From NCBI GenBank assembly GCA_020055645.1, contig CM034548.1, positions 1,612,001 through 1,676,000 of the forward strand: a DNA stretch of 64,000 nt. The letters run 5' to 3'. Source of the stretch: Tomocerus qinae (lineage: Eukaryota; Arthropoda; Collembola; Entomobryomorpha; Tomoceridae). This document shows, in pieces, positions 1-11,677 of the stretch. A program made the position numbers and the translations under genes. The notes under the pieces were generated by a model, which was not told where the DNA came from, ran no database searches, and worked only from the letters and a program-made list of their open reading frames with translations. Numbering within the stretch: the stretch's first letter is position 1; the number at the start of each line of letters is the position of its first letter.

Positions 1-500
1 GAATTCGGAATATTAGTACATAGTCTATGAAAATAAATATTACAGATCTTACAATTTAATCCAGACTTCCTGTTGTCAACTTCATTACATTCTCCACATA
101 CAGAATTCTTTGTAAAGGAAGGAGCCATTTAATATAACCAACTAAATAGTGAAATGAAGCACAAATAATAGCAGAAACACACTTACTTAAGTAATCAAAC
201 CAATAAAACTTTGAGTAATAAATAAATAAATCTTGTGGGATTGCAGCAGGATTTAATAATATGCTTGCTCAGTAACTAGAAGCGAAACTGCTCATAAATA
301 TATGAGATATAGCTTTTAAAAAAGCAACAGTCTCAGATCTAGACGACAGCAAACATCACAAACAAGGCACAAAGCAAAAGTATGCACTATTAGAAAGGTA
401 GAAAACCAAGCTTGCACTAGGACATGTTACCTGCACTGCTGTCCGAGCAAGAATGATACTTATCATACTTCTGCGAAATCGGAATGATGATAAATTTACG

Positions 501-737
501 TTTATATTGGTAAATTAACGGTTATTTTGGTGAAATAAGGGTTATTTTGGTGAAATATGGGTTTTTTTAAATAAGAATTATTTCGGTGAAACAACGGTTA
601 TTTTGGTGAAACAACGGTTATTTTGGTGAAATAACCGTTATTTTGGTGAAATAAGGGTTATTTTGGTGAAATAACCGTCATTTTGGTGAAATAACCGTTA
701 TTTTGGTGAAATTAACCGTCATTTTGGTTAATTAACG
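501..737. repeat. 21-bp minisatellite, about 12 units
   Basis: Tandem copies of about GTTATTTTGGTGAAATAACCG, with variants. Each unit is itself a small inverted repeat (GTTATTT...AAATAAC), so every unit can fold into a hairpin. Confidence 0.9.
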
Positions 738-795
738 CTTGCTTTGGTTCCGGTGGTTGGGTATCTGGGTATCCACTGTAGGGGTTCGATGGGCT

Positions 796-888
796 AACCG
801 AGTCGGGTCGGCTAGATTGCAGTAGCCTAGTCCAGACTGCAAATCAGCGAACCGACTTGAGTCGGGTCGGCCAACTTGCAGTTGCCGA
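796..888. repeat. Two direct copies of a GTCGGGTCGG-containing segment
   Basis: AACCGAGTCGGGTCGG...TTGCAGTAGCC recurs about 54 bp later as AACCGACTTGAGTCGGGTCGG...TTGCAGTTGCC. Confidence 0.6.
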
Positions 889-2089
889 ATCACTAAATCA
901 GTACTCTCAATTTCCCCGAAAATCTTCTTCTTTCAGCGGTAAAGTCAAACTTTCTAGATGAATCAACAGTTAGGTCATAGTACAACTCAAAGAACAAACA
1001 TTTACTCCCCATTTACTATTTTGTATTGACAAATATAGTCATATTTATCAGATTTAGTGCTCATCTTTACCACTTATTCTTCCTATTTCAATAATAATTT
1101 TAAAACGGGGATTTTCTGCGATGAAAAATTTCTTATGTTAACTTACAAAGTGTACAAAGTTTTGATTTTGTGTCGAAGGTCGAAAAATGGTTTGGAATTG
1201 AACAACATACAATAAGGCAATCTGTTACAAATATTTACCCATGTTTGACAGTATTAGGCATGTGTATTGATGAAGTGATGGGTGTATAATAACAACCAAC
1301 AACAATAGTAGACGTACTATTTAACAAAAAGTTTATAGCCGACTAGTACATTTAGATCTCTTTAGTTGCCAGTTACAATTTCTATGGTGGTTAGTTAGCG
1401 TCATGTGGTAATGATCTCAATTAATTAGTCCATGAAAAACTCTGGATGGTCAAAATTGATAGCTTTAAAATTGATAAACACGAAAAAATAGTTGCCAATA
1501 TAACTACTGGAACGATAACTGAGCAGCTGTCCAGTCACGAGTCCAGTGTTGTACAAAATGTGTTGCAGCGTAAATTTTTGAAACTATTAAACTATGTTCG
1601 ACGAATCTTTGCCAATTTCATTTGTAATCAAATGCATATGACATGAAAATTTCATAAATTTTTATACAACTTTTAGCCTATATTTTCTACGTTGAAATCG
1701 ATTTTCCCATCTGGGTGGGAGAGAGAATTTAACCCTGATGAACGAGGCTACTATGACAGGGTGTAAAATTTCTGATCCCTCCAGTATAACTTTATGGACG
1801 GATTTAAAAGTTAAATTGCATTTAGTTTTCCTTGAGCTAAAGTTATAAATTTTAATTCTGGGATGCCAAACCATATGATAAAAATGAGCCTGTCATGAAT
1901 CGAGACCGTAATGTCAGGTAAGTGCTATCAATTTGAAGTTCTAATTTTATTAATCCATGCATGAAGGCTGTTATGGCCATGGAAAATTTTTTATTTCAAT
2001 ATAACTATTAAAATTGTATGTCCATTTTATAGTGAAAAATGCTTTAAATCTGTAAACCCTGAGAACCCTAAATTATACCATTCTTAATT

Positions 2090-2450
2090 CCTTCAGTTCT
2101 ATATGTGTATAAAACACAAGGCCGACAACTACGTCACGCACATACTTACAGATACAAACAACCCAATTATGTCCTTTAACCTTGTGAATCCCCCTTTCTT
2201 GACCTTGACCTAACCTAACCTAACGAAATCCTTTCGACCGACTTCATGATAACCTACGATGTGCAGAACTAACGTCACATCGACTCTTTGTTTTTGAACC
2301 ACACCCACAGGCAGATTTTTTCTAATTTCAAACACGACCTCACTTTGCATTCCTAGACTACACACCGAAAATATGAACGGGTTATCTCAAAACGTTCATG
2401 AGTTATATTATGCTTAAAGACAGACAGATCGGGCATTCGTAAAACGCAGC
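2090..2450 (+). repeat. Dispersed repeat, copy 1 (second at 48640-48960)
   Basis: Shares with the second copy TTTTTGAACCAC(A/G)CCCA, a run resembling GAGTTAT..TATGCT.A..GACAGACAGATC, GGGCATTC and GCAGCTCCGCT. Three CCTAA units lie inside. The class is unknown; a diverged non-LTR or SINE 3' region is possible. Confidence 0.6.
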
Positions 2451-3149
2451 TCCGCTTCCGCTACTAAATGAAGCGCTGAGATTGAGAACCCTTTTATAGC
2501 GCAGTTAACATTTCATCGTCAAAGGCGGCGCAAGGTACCTGCCGCGCCCTAGGCGAGAAACTTTAACATGGGTCCTTTTTGCTTACACCTGAAATTTTGC
2601 TTCAAGTTTCAAAACATGATATACAGGTTTTTACGAATGAATGGTACACACTTTGATCCTAAATACTTACAAACGGTTTGACATATTCAAACGAAGAGCT
2701 GAATTTACGCAGCGGGATCTCATTGCCTCAGTTGCCCCCCGTTGTCCCTATTTTAACCACTTAACCTATTACCTTAATATGTTGCCCCCGTCACTATTTT
2801 TGCCTCTTTTTTGACCTGACCTAATTAAAAATACACATACTACTTGTTTGTTATACGCTTTAATTAACAGTAAATATACCTGCAATACTCTGTGTTATAT
2901 TAAACCTCATAATATAATTTTTTGGTATAGTTTTAGCCCGTCTACAAGGAGCCCTATTGCACTCTTTTGTGAAGGCCGGATGTATACATAATATTGGGTA
3001 TCAATGTCAAAGAAATAGGAGAATTTTTATTTATGGAGATGTCATTCGACTTATTTTGATTCAATTTAAGTAGCAATTGGCAATATTATTACTCACAATT
3101 AGTGACGTATTCCGAGCCACCAAAACTACAAATCAAAAGTACTTTTTTT

Positions 3150-3290
3150 TCAGAAGGCAGGATGAGAATGTAGAAAATTTTGAGAAGAATGACTGCATCA
3201 CGTCGTTCCTCATTCTTTAAGTCCCTTTTCTATTATACATTACTCGAAAGAAATATCGTAGCTGAAGTTAGCACAAAATGCACTACACTG
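3150..3290 (+). repeat. Dispersed repeat (also 55510-55765; part at 27365-27470)
   Basis: The GAGAATGTAGAAAATTTTGAGAA stretch and the CCCTTTTCT region match 55645-55760. The 55.5 kb copy begins with TTGCCGTAATCCTCTAAC, which recurs at 27378. Class unknown. Confidence 0.6.
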
Positions 3291-3307
3291 CTACCACTGG
3301 GGTTACC

Positions 3308-3897
3308 CCTTTTTGTCAACACCATTTGTCAACAAATTATTTTTAGAAATCACTTTTTGTCAACACATAGTAAGCTTTTTGCCAACGCATGCACATGTGC
3401 ACATGTATAATATGTGTATGCAAAACATGATTTATAATTATTTGTCCACGAACGGATAATTGTGAAGCAAACCTTTCTTAGCAAAACAGATCCTCAGGCT
3501 ATTCTAAAACTTTAAAAAATATTCGAAAGTTAACCAAAATGACTCTCTGAGTGGATTTATATCATTGCAAATAAACTATAAAATCTTAGAATATTCTTAG
3601 TACTGATTATTTGGCTTATTTGATTGGTTGATTTAATCTAGTACAAGTAGTAATAGCCATTAATTATTTTTACCATTAAAGTCAGAATTAATTTTTAAGG
3701 TATAGCATCAATAAAAGTTGTGTTGACAAAAAAGATAAATGCTGTTGACAAAAAAAGATAATTGCTGTTGACAAAAAAGATAATTGCTGTTGACAAAAAA
3801 GATAATTGCTGTTGACAAAAAAGATAATTGCTATTGACAAAAAATATAATTGCTGTTGACAAAAAAGATAATTGCTGTTGACAAAAAAGATAATTGC
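3308..3897. repeat. TTTTTGTCAACA repeat pair: inverted left copies, 22-bp right array
   Basis: Three copies of (T)TTTGTCAACA occur at 3308-3370. On the opposite strand, eight tandem 22-bp units TGTTGACAAAAAAGATAATTGC occupy 3719-3897. The opposed arrangement suggests the ends of one non-autonomous element of about 0.6 kb. Confidence 0.65.
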
Positions 3898-3969
3898 GGG
3901 TTGTACGTGTACCTGTGCGCTTTCAACTTATCATATTATTATTAAGTCATGTATATCGTATCGAAAAAT

Positions 3970-4102
3970 GTGAGTGAACCGTCTCAATACGATACAATGA
4001 TGTAAGAGTCCAGAAAAGTAGTAACGCTATTCCTAACTACTAGCCTTACAACTTTTCTGGACTCTACTAGATTTTTGTATTGGATTGAAGGGGTTCGCTC
4101 AC
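3970..4102. mobile_element. Foldback MITE, 133 bp
   Basis: Nearly the whole element is an inverted repeat. It starts GTGAGTGAACC and ends GGTTCGCTCAC, with inner arms GAGTCCAGAAAAGT and ACTTTTCTGGACTC. No open frame. Confidence 0.8.
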
Positions 4103-4518
4103 AATAAATATCGTTTTGGCTCTCATACCGGCCGGCGCACAGTCTGGCATGAAGCCACCTAAAACGGTCATGGGTAAAACTCGTAAAAGAGGGAGCGGGG
4201 CGTAACTTTGAATGTTCCTATACCACTAATGCTAAAAATGCGATTTTAAAATCAGTAGTTCAACTCAGGTTTTTCGCAAACTTTCGAAATAGCAAATTTT
4301 CCATTGGTCCAACCGCTTGCGTTCTGTTCGCAAAATTGCGAGCCAAAAAGGCATGTTATTTGTGTGATCTCTTCCATCACTCGGTCTCTGGGCTGTCAAT
4401 TGTATTGTATATTGTCTGTTCGTGTAGTAACCACATTGGCGGGATTAAATCAGATTTCATAAGAGTATCGAGTAGAAGCCTATTTCGAGTTTTCAACTTT
4501 TTATCATTTTTGTCAGAA

Positions 4519-4745
4519 ATGTCACTTTCACTGAAGAAAATCCATAGAAAATGGACATCTCAAGAAACGGAAGATATTTTGGCATATCTTAAAGATACCA
4601 TTAAAACTGGAAAATCTATTGAAGTAATAATTGAAGTAAATCAAACTAAAATGTAACAGACGAGCAATTAAACAATTCAAAAAGCAATATGACATTTTTA
4701 ATGTTTTCCCGAAGCTCACTGCAAATACCCACTACGGGGAACTCA
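4519..4745 (+). pseudogene. Broken SANT/Myb-like DNA-binding fragment
   Basis: ATG at 4519 opens 45 codons starting MSLSLKKIHRKWTSQETEDI. Reading then continues one frame over from about 4649 (KCNRRAIKQFKKQYDIF and on to about 4745), so the copy appears to carry a single frameshift near 4650. The Trp-x-x-x-Glu helix start followed by a basic helix resembles the Myb/SANT-like domains of many DNA-transposon or domesticated proteins. It abuts a repeat of GGGTT/AAACCC type, which fits transposon origin. Family assignment is by pattern only. Confidence 0.4.
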
Positions 4746-5900
4746 GGGTTGTGGGTCGGGTGTTTTATGGGTTGGGGTTTTTTGGCAAAAAACCCACCCC
4801 GCTTCACTTAAAAAACCAGGGGTTTATTGGGTTTTTTACAAAACATTCAATAATGTTGAATGTGCACTAAAACTCCATCTATGTAAACAAATGTATAATG
4901 AGCAGGTGGAAACAAAATAATATATCTTTTATACTTTAATACTTGCAGGAATTCTATATCGTGAATCACGTGAATATATAGACATCACGATTGTGATGTC
5001 TATATAATATTTGTTTTATGTATATTTTAATCGCTGTGAAGATATTGATTATATATTATATAACTTTCATTTCCTCTTTTGAGGCCGAAAATCCGAAAAT
5101 CTATGCAGAACTTTTGCATACCCAGTATTTTTAAGTCATAATTAATGCTGGGTATGCAAGTCATTCAAAAGTTAAGCATCAGCAAAAGAATTGGCATTTG
5201 GCTGATTCAGGCCATTTATGTTGGTTGATTCCGATGCATCGGCTAAACAAGAAAATGGTTGCATAGGCCGCCGATGCATCGGTGTGCACACCGATGAGCC
5301 ATTCTTTGAATGCTGCCAATCTGTTTCCTCAGAATTTTCCACCTTCTCACACATTCTTTACACCTCTGAGCAACAATGTATTTACCTTAAGGTAGCTATT
5401 CACATAATCAACACAACCATATAAAACTGTAAAGATTGAAAATTGTGTTCACCTATCGTACTTTACACAAGAATTAAATATATTAGCGTAATAAACAATA
5501 TACTGCGTGGAAAAAGAATCCAACTGTATTATTATTTTTGATTTAAATAAACTGTTGCTAGAATCTTATAAAAATAATGTAAAAATGGGAATTAAAGATT
5601 CCAAAACTTAATTTAAAATTGGACAGGGAAGGTATTTATAGATGTGTAGATAAGCTTATATGTAACTGTAAAAACAATTGTTATAGTAAAGACCCATATT
5701 CTAATTACATTAATAATTACTTTGCCTCAATAAGTACTGCTAAGTATACAATTAGTCATTTGCCAAGTCGTCCTAATTTACTGCCAATTATATCTGAGAC
5801 AGTTAAAGTCACAAACAGTTGATCCTTAAAGGACTAAGTCCTATTTTTAAGCTCTTATAAACTGAAAATTATGCAAACGAGTCTGTCTTATACATTGAAA
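4746..5900. other. Intergenic with small hairpins
   Basis: Contains GGGTT/AAACCC-rich debris up to about 4850, a hairpin at 4972-5008 (ATAGACATCAC / GTGATGTCTAT), an inverted pair at 5115-5158 (TTGCATACCCAG / CTGGGTATGCAA) and the 20-bp palindrome at 5276-5295. No gene seen. Confidence 0.5.
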
Positions 5901-5929
5901 ACAAAAGTTTGAAATCTGGATACTTATGC

Positions 5930-6235
5930 AACAGCAAGGAAGATAAATATAATAGGGCAGCTGTCAAAGACACTAGCGACTCTGTCACTTGAGAGATCTT
6001 AATACTTTAATCACACCGATGGTAACAGTACACCGTTAAATGCTATATCTACTTTGTTTGCATTACTAACAGGCTTTAGTCTCTGTCAGTATTCACAAGT
6101 ATGTGTAATGAGGTTTTAGACCATGAATGCGCCAACTTTTAACTGTTAGCAGATATTAGTTGGACCAAAAAGGTAACGGTTTAGGCTCTACTACTTATAA
6201 CCCTAGTATTTCGATGGCTTAGCCATGGGTTGTGC
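5930..6235 (+). repeat. Dispersed repeat, copy 1 (second, inverted, at 19460-19720)
   Basis: Shares TTGGACCAAAAAGG, CTAC..ACTATAACCCTAG and GATGGCTTAGCCATGGGTTG with the other copy, and an AAGGAAGATARATATAATAG stretch about 200 bp upstream in both. Confidence 0.65.
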
Positions 6236-6396
6236 AACAGTCGTAAAAATTCAAAAATTATTCCTATATCAAAATTTGAACCTCCTACCTCCTGAATTTC
6301 TGAATATATATTTTCTTTCCACTATAAAAGGTAACAACTTTGTTTGATAATAATATTCAATACTATTACCTAGTTACTTCATTTAGCTACGAACAA

Positions 6397-6465
6397 AGGG
6401 GTTATTTATAATGACGGAGTTATTCAAAACGACGAAGTTATTTAGAACGACGAGATTATTAAATG
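6397..6465 (+). repeat. 18-bp minisatellite family, short diverged array
   Basis: Three to four units of the TTATTTAAAATGACGGGG type (here TTATTTATAATGACGGAG and variants). The same unit recurs at 20519-20742, 22314-22387 and, inverted, at 60985-61172. Confidence 0.65.
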
Positions 6466-7770
6466 ATCACCCAATCAAATAGGATGATATGATAGGAAGG
6501 CATTACCTGCATACATCCCTTGACTGGGAGAGATACTAAATCGCATTTGCAGTTATAAAGTTAACTAGCGTCTGGTTTTCAACATAAAATACAGTAAATG
6601 TCAATTAAACACCATTTTTGTTCATGTGTGTCAATTTCTAGCTCCACATATCTCGGCAAAAGTCACTTTATAATTAGAAATAGTCGGCACATAAAGGGAT
6701 AGGGGTAGAGTAGAGTAGCTGTTTTCTAATATAATTGTGGTCTTCATAACTTTTAGCGTTTTTCTGCATAATATGAGCCTTGAATACCTATCTACCTAAT
6801 GTGCTATATTATGTGCAGTGTATCGACTTTTGTGGATGACATTAAAATTTCTCTGCTCCCTAAGCAACCTAAGCTGTAAGGATGGCTGGTATTCCGTTAC
6901 GGTACAATTCGTTTGGACAATAGTAATGCTGACCTTTCAAAAGGCACCATCATAACTGACAAACTTTCCAGTTGCTAGCATAAGCCATAACTCGACTACA
7001 GTCTAGTAGTACTATTTTTAACTCTACCTCCAATAAGAAAAAATATTTTTTATCATCGTGACTTGGTCTATTTAGTTGTCTTGATTCGAAAAGTAGAGGA
7101 TTGTCTCTAATTTGGGAGTTCAAATATTGCATTCTGGCAACAAAATGAATAAAACAACAAAAGGTAGCAAAAAATATAAGATGCAGTAAGCAGATATTGC
7201 CAATAGAATCTTACTTCCAAAAAAAGACAACAAGAGTGCACGTTGCAACTCACGATGTTGCACCTTCATTTCAATGCCAGTTATTAATATAAATGAGTAT
7301 TGAAGATAAATCAGACAATATGGATTTCAATGAAATACATCTATATGTCTGAATTAGATGATGAATATTATGAGTAGGTTTGCATGCATGTAAAATGATA
7401 TGCTTGTAAATTTGCCATTCCAATTCGTCTTCATCATGTTTAAGGTGGTCATTATGCTATAAAGCCAACATTTAATTTTGCAGTTTTTTGAACGGTTTAA
7501 ATGTTTTGTACCACAGTTGGCATTAAATTCGTTCGTAAGGTTCGCTCAGAATATTCTATTTTTAGCTGCATTTTTGATCAAACTGTTCATTATCGTATCA
7601 TATTTGCCGTTGTCTAAGGTGACATGTGAAAAGGTATTCGTAGATTTTAGTTCCTGAAAAGATCAAATCATCCGCCAATAAAGTACAATGACTTATGCCA
7701 AATTGTCATGGGCATGGCTATTACCATATTGTTATCCGGATAATGTCCGGATCATGTTATCATTTCCTTG
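6466..7770. other. Intergenic, nothing recognised
   Basis: AT-rich sequence with only short chance frames on both strands. No repeat or gene recognised. Confidence 0.4.
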
Positions 7771-7840
7771 GTGGGAGACCAGCTTGATTGCTAGCTGAAC
7801 TAAGTATGACAATAAAGCTTTGAATTGAATTGAATTGAAT
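7770..7840 (+). repeat. LINE/SINE-type 3' tail with GAATT microsatellite
   Basis: Sequence ending GACAATAAAGCTTTGAATTG with a (GAATT)n run at 7820-7840, the usual look of a retroposon 3' end. A related tail lies at 57160-57212. Confidence 0.55.
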
Positions 7841-7850
7841 CATGGCTGTG

Positions 7851-8241
7851 GCTGGCCCTTCTCTTGTAATGTCCTTTGGGAAATCACCCGCCGACCAATA
7901 AAACATTTATCCGACTTCAACACAATAAGTGGATATATATACACTGCATCCGAATCCATTCCCACCAAATATTAGCTCAACAATAATACCCATTTCAGCG
8001 AATAATAAACATTTACTAAAATCCGAATTTTCGGATTAAATTGTGAAAATCGGATTTTATTAAATGCTTATGCTCACCAATATTACCCGCTTAAGCGGGT
8101 ATTATTGGTGAGTTAATATTTGGTGGGAGTGGATTAGGATACAAGTGTGTATATATCCACTTATTGAGTTGAGGTCGGATAAATTTTTTGTTGGCCAGCG
8201 GGTGATTTCCAAAAAGACATTACTACAAGAGAAGGGCCAGC
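7851..8241. mobile_element. Large foldback MITE, about 165-bp arms
   Basis: Left arm starts GCTGGCCCTTCTCTTGTA and the right arm ends in its complement. Both contain AATAAGTGGATATATA and CCCACCAAATATTA. Arms differ at scattered sites, so it is not very recent. It sits directly against the retroposon tail at 7820-7840. Confidence 0.9.
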
Positions 8242-8857
8242 CCCGGATGATCATTAGCTCTGCCTTGAGAATCTACTAGCTTCTTTCTCTCTTTCCTCGC
8301 ACCAGTAAATGGTGACGATAACCCACTGATGTGACTAGGGTTACATAGTTACATTACAAATGTGACTGTAGTTACGCCACAACATTTTGACTAATGACAA
8401 ACCAAATTTTCTTTATTAATAAATTAATAACTGAGTGACCTATAGTCAACAGTTTTATGTGAACTTTACCAATGGTTCACTTTGACCGTTGGCCAACATT
8501 TCCATTATCAATTGAATTTGGCTCTTGGTTCAAGTTCAGTTGACCACAGACTAGATACGTATTATTAATAGTGCCATATTATTAATAGGCCTATAGTTTA
8601 TTATTATGAGACGGCTTGCATATTAAGTGAAAACATGTCCAAAAATCATCATAACTTTTAATTAGCTGATGTCATAATAATTGCAAAATTCAGTATTTAA
8701 AATAAATACAAGAATTTTGCCTAGTTACAGTACTGTACCTAGGACTTCGTTGCGGGGAGGTCTGAGGTGTCATTTAGACCTTATCTCTTCTCTATATAAT
8801 AAAAATGAAAATCAAAAAGATTACCTGTTTGTTTGTCGTCTGGACGGGTATCGCCAC

Positions 8858-9008
8858 CAGGCACGTATATTTAGAGGTGAGAGAGAGTACCCAACGTACC
8901 CAAAATCTGAGAAAAATACATCTATAATTTTTTCCAAAGAGGCTAAAAAACGTAAAATTTTCCAAATACTAATGAACCCCCTCGATTAAATTCCTGGATA
9001 CGTGCATG
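8858..9008. mobile_element. hAT-type MITE, GCACGTATCC family
   Basis: Ends CAGGCACGTAT and ATACGTGCATG, with an interior CCCAAAATCTGAGAAAAA block shared by other copies. The flanking 8-mers (ATCGCCAC, ATCGGATC) agree only in part, so the copy is older. Confidence 0.65.
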
Positions 9009-10272
9009 ATCGGATCGCCACAATATCCAATATATGCTGGCAGGACGACTACATTTCGAAATTAGGTCACGTATTCTGGGGGTGGGGGCTACTATAGTAA
9101 GCTTTTTTCTGGATTTCAGCTCTAAAGTCCCCCTCAAGACAAGAGAGCCTTGTCAAGATATCTATAAGATTTTTTTCGCCCGAAACGATGAGTGTGAAGT
9201 GAATAGTTTGAAAGTAAAATGAAATGTACTTGGGACACTTCAAATTTACTGCAGCCTTTGCCTACTGCCATAAATGTTTTACAATGACCCTTAATTGTCT
9301 CTTTCACATATCGATATCTGCTCCTGTCAAAATAAATGTCATACGTAACTATTCTTTCAATCCATTTTGTCTGGTTGGATATTCCTTGAAAGGTCAATTG
9401 TGTTAATATAGACAGGGAATTTTGTCTGTTTATGTCTAACGGACGACTAGTGAAACTGCGGTAAATGTCGGCTCTGGTTTGCAATAATATAATTGATAAA
9501 AGTACACACATATATATAAGACCATGGCAGACTATGCTTTGATTGAACGTGCCATGCCATCCAATAGGTAGGTAACGCCGGTCGGTGGTGAAGAACTGAG
9601 CTAACAAACAACGGGCACACGATCCTTTGATAGAGTTGTCGTCTGTCTGGAATTGGTGAATGACGGCGGAGCAGAGAGTGCAAATAAAACATTGGGGAAG
9701 AGAAGTTCATGAAACCGTTTCCGGCTCATTTCCACTTCCTTCTTTTTCGGTCAGTTTGTCATCGGAAGGAGCTTGGAGGAGGTCTGCCAGTCAGACTCTT
9801 TTTATTAAGGCAGATGACTGCCTGGGCGCTCTGAAAATTCCTTCCTCCGCAAACAGTGTGTCCTACTGTATGGACAGGATTCTTAAGTGACTGGCACTCT
9901 TCTGAAACGTGTGACAATTAATTTTGTGTGCAGCCAAGAAAACTTGACACAGTTGTCAGTTGTCATTCATCATTTTATGGTCTGTTCTTTCAGTGGGTAA
10001 AATGTCCATCATGCATTTCAATTGAGATTAGTAAATTAAATAGTATAAGTGTACGTTTGCACTCAAATGTCCAAATCTAATTTAGTTTACTCATGTTAAT
10101 TTTCTTACTAGTGGGCCAACGAAAATATTATTTGCAGAAAGACAGACAACTTCATCTCTGATGATAAATAATAACTCTTAAAATTAGTATATGGTGCTGC
10201 TTTGAATCATTTTAAAATTTAAACTGCACTATTAATTTTTTAAATCGTAGGACATATTATGAGGGTTGGTAT
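9009..10272. other. Intergenic with chance open frames
   Basis: A 157-codon minus-strand frame (9134-9607) overlaps shorter plus-strand frames. It has no domain, signal or splice pattern I recognise. Nothing else seen. Confidence 0.35.
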
Positions 10273-11136
10273 CAGTGGCTGCTCTAGGATTTGCGAGGCC
10301 CTGTGCAAAATGTTCGTGCGAGGCCCTATAATAATAACTCACAAATATGCAAATTATTATATTAATTCAAATTTAGGATTTTTCCGTTTTTAAATGAATT
10401 TGGCATAATGAATTAGCGTCAAACTTTTATGATTTTTTGAATGTACGTGTACAGAACTGAGTTTAGGGGGGGCTATAATATTATGTGATACTGATATCTC
10501 CATTATATAAATTCTGGCAATCTTTGACAAAAATGAGTCAAAACTGTCCTAAAAATGGCAAATAATCAAAAATAAATTTTGCTATTTAAAAAAATATTTT
10601 TTTTGGATTTCGGGGTAGGGGCTTCAGCCAATAAAGTTTTCCAACTGAATACGTACTTTATTCAAAATAAGACGCTAAAACTCTGTAAAAGAGTATGTAG
10701 GTGCTATCCGCGCTGGGTTTTAGAATTTGAATATTTTATTTATTTTACCAAAATTTCTTTCCTATTTAAAAACAAAGACTATAATGGAAACTTAATTGTC
10801 TACATCTACAGAAATTGCGCAGTTTTGGTATCGCAAAATGCTACAACTTTGTGGATTGAAATTGCATTTTATAAGAATTTGAAGTTGCTTTCAAGTCACC
10901 AATATCTTTTACTACATATCTTTAACGTTTCAACAATGTAGACTTTATAGAAGTAGTATAATTTTCTTCTTTGAATTATATACTACAAATTGTTCTGTGT
11001 TAAAGCTGTAAAAATATTAATCTGTAAATATAGTTTAACAAAACGTTCAACTGAATCCAAAACCAATATTTCTGAAGCGCGAGGCCCTGGGCAACTGCCC
11101 AGTCAGCGAGTCAGCTCAGTGGGAATGCCGCCTCTG
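10273..11136. mobile_element. Non-autonomous hAT element, 864 bp, 8-bp target duplication
   Basis: Left end CAGTGGCTGCTCTAGG, right end complement CAGAGGCGGCATTCC. The 8-bp direct repeat GTTGGTAT flanks it at 10265-10272 and 11137-11144. GAGGCCCTG blocks lie near both ends. The interior has no transposase. Confidence 0.9.
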
Positions 11137-11562
11137 GTTGGTATAAGTGGCATGGCAACTAATATTTAAATTCATTATTGAACGAATAATGTTCCGCCGT
11201 TTTCAGGCTACACCCACGGCTACACTGTACCCTTGTTGTGTCCTTCTGCCACTGTACTTCCTCATTCCCTCTGCGCGCGTAATGCGTAACCAAACGTTCC
11301 AAGTCTAACAGTATTATTATTATTACCTGTTATCATTGCACACCTGTCACCTGTTTCACACTTTCGGCAAGTCTGTTAACTCTAATATGATCTTTTCATT
11401 CCTGTCTCCTGGGATCGGAATGCAACTAATCAACCAGAAATTTAAGTTGGAATTTAAAATTATTTTACTTTTCTGTAGTTCCACCAGCTCGGCCATTCCA
11501 GTTGCTGGATATTTTCTCACCTGGAGGAGCCTTTCAAAACTTGACATTTTTCTACGAACAGA
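11137..11562 (+). other. Upstream flank and possible 5' UTR of distal ATP8A exon
   Basis: A somewhat GC-richer stretch (with CpG around 11271-11290) between a hAT-type insertion ending at 11136 and the ATG at 11563. No TATA box is obvious. Whether it is promoter or leader is inferred from position only. Confidence 0.25.
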
Positions 11563-11677
11563 ATGTCACAAACGAACCCCTCAACAGTTAATGCTACCCG
11601 AAATGAAGATATTCCTTTAAGTATGATTCATATTTCAAATGAAGCAACTGTCAACGGCGTCCGCTCTACAGAAGCTA
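11563..11677 (+). CDS. ATP8A: Probable distal first coding exon of ATP8A
   Basis: An ATG in fair context (acagaATGTCA) opens 38 codons plus one base, starting MSQTNPSTVN and ending GVRSTEA, followed by a strong GTGAGT donor. The one-base overhang completes the split codon at 30871 (A+AT = Asn) and leaves the frame open into exon 2. The polar residues rich in Ser, Thr and Asn match the style of the exon 2 start ([10 protein letters not shown]) and suit the cytosolic N-terminus of a P4-ATPase. The joined intron would be about 19.2 kb and full of transposons. This is inference from phase and composition. Alternatively it is the first exon of an unseen gene, or chance. Confidence 0.5.

Noticed and set aside
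2205-2225. Three CCTAA units resembling arthropod telomere repeat (TTAGG)n
   Set aside because: Only three units, inside a dispersed repeat; similar two- to three-unit runs occur at 43795 and 55557. No telomeric array.
9134-9607. 157-codon minus-strand open frame
   Set aside because: No domain, signal peptide or splice context recognised; it overlaps frames on the other strand and composition looks random.
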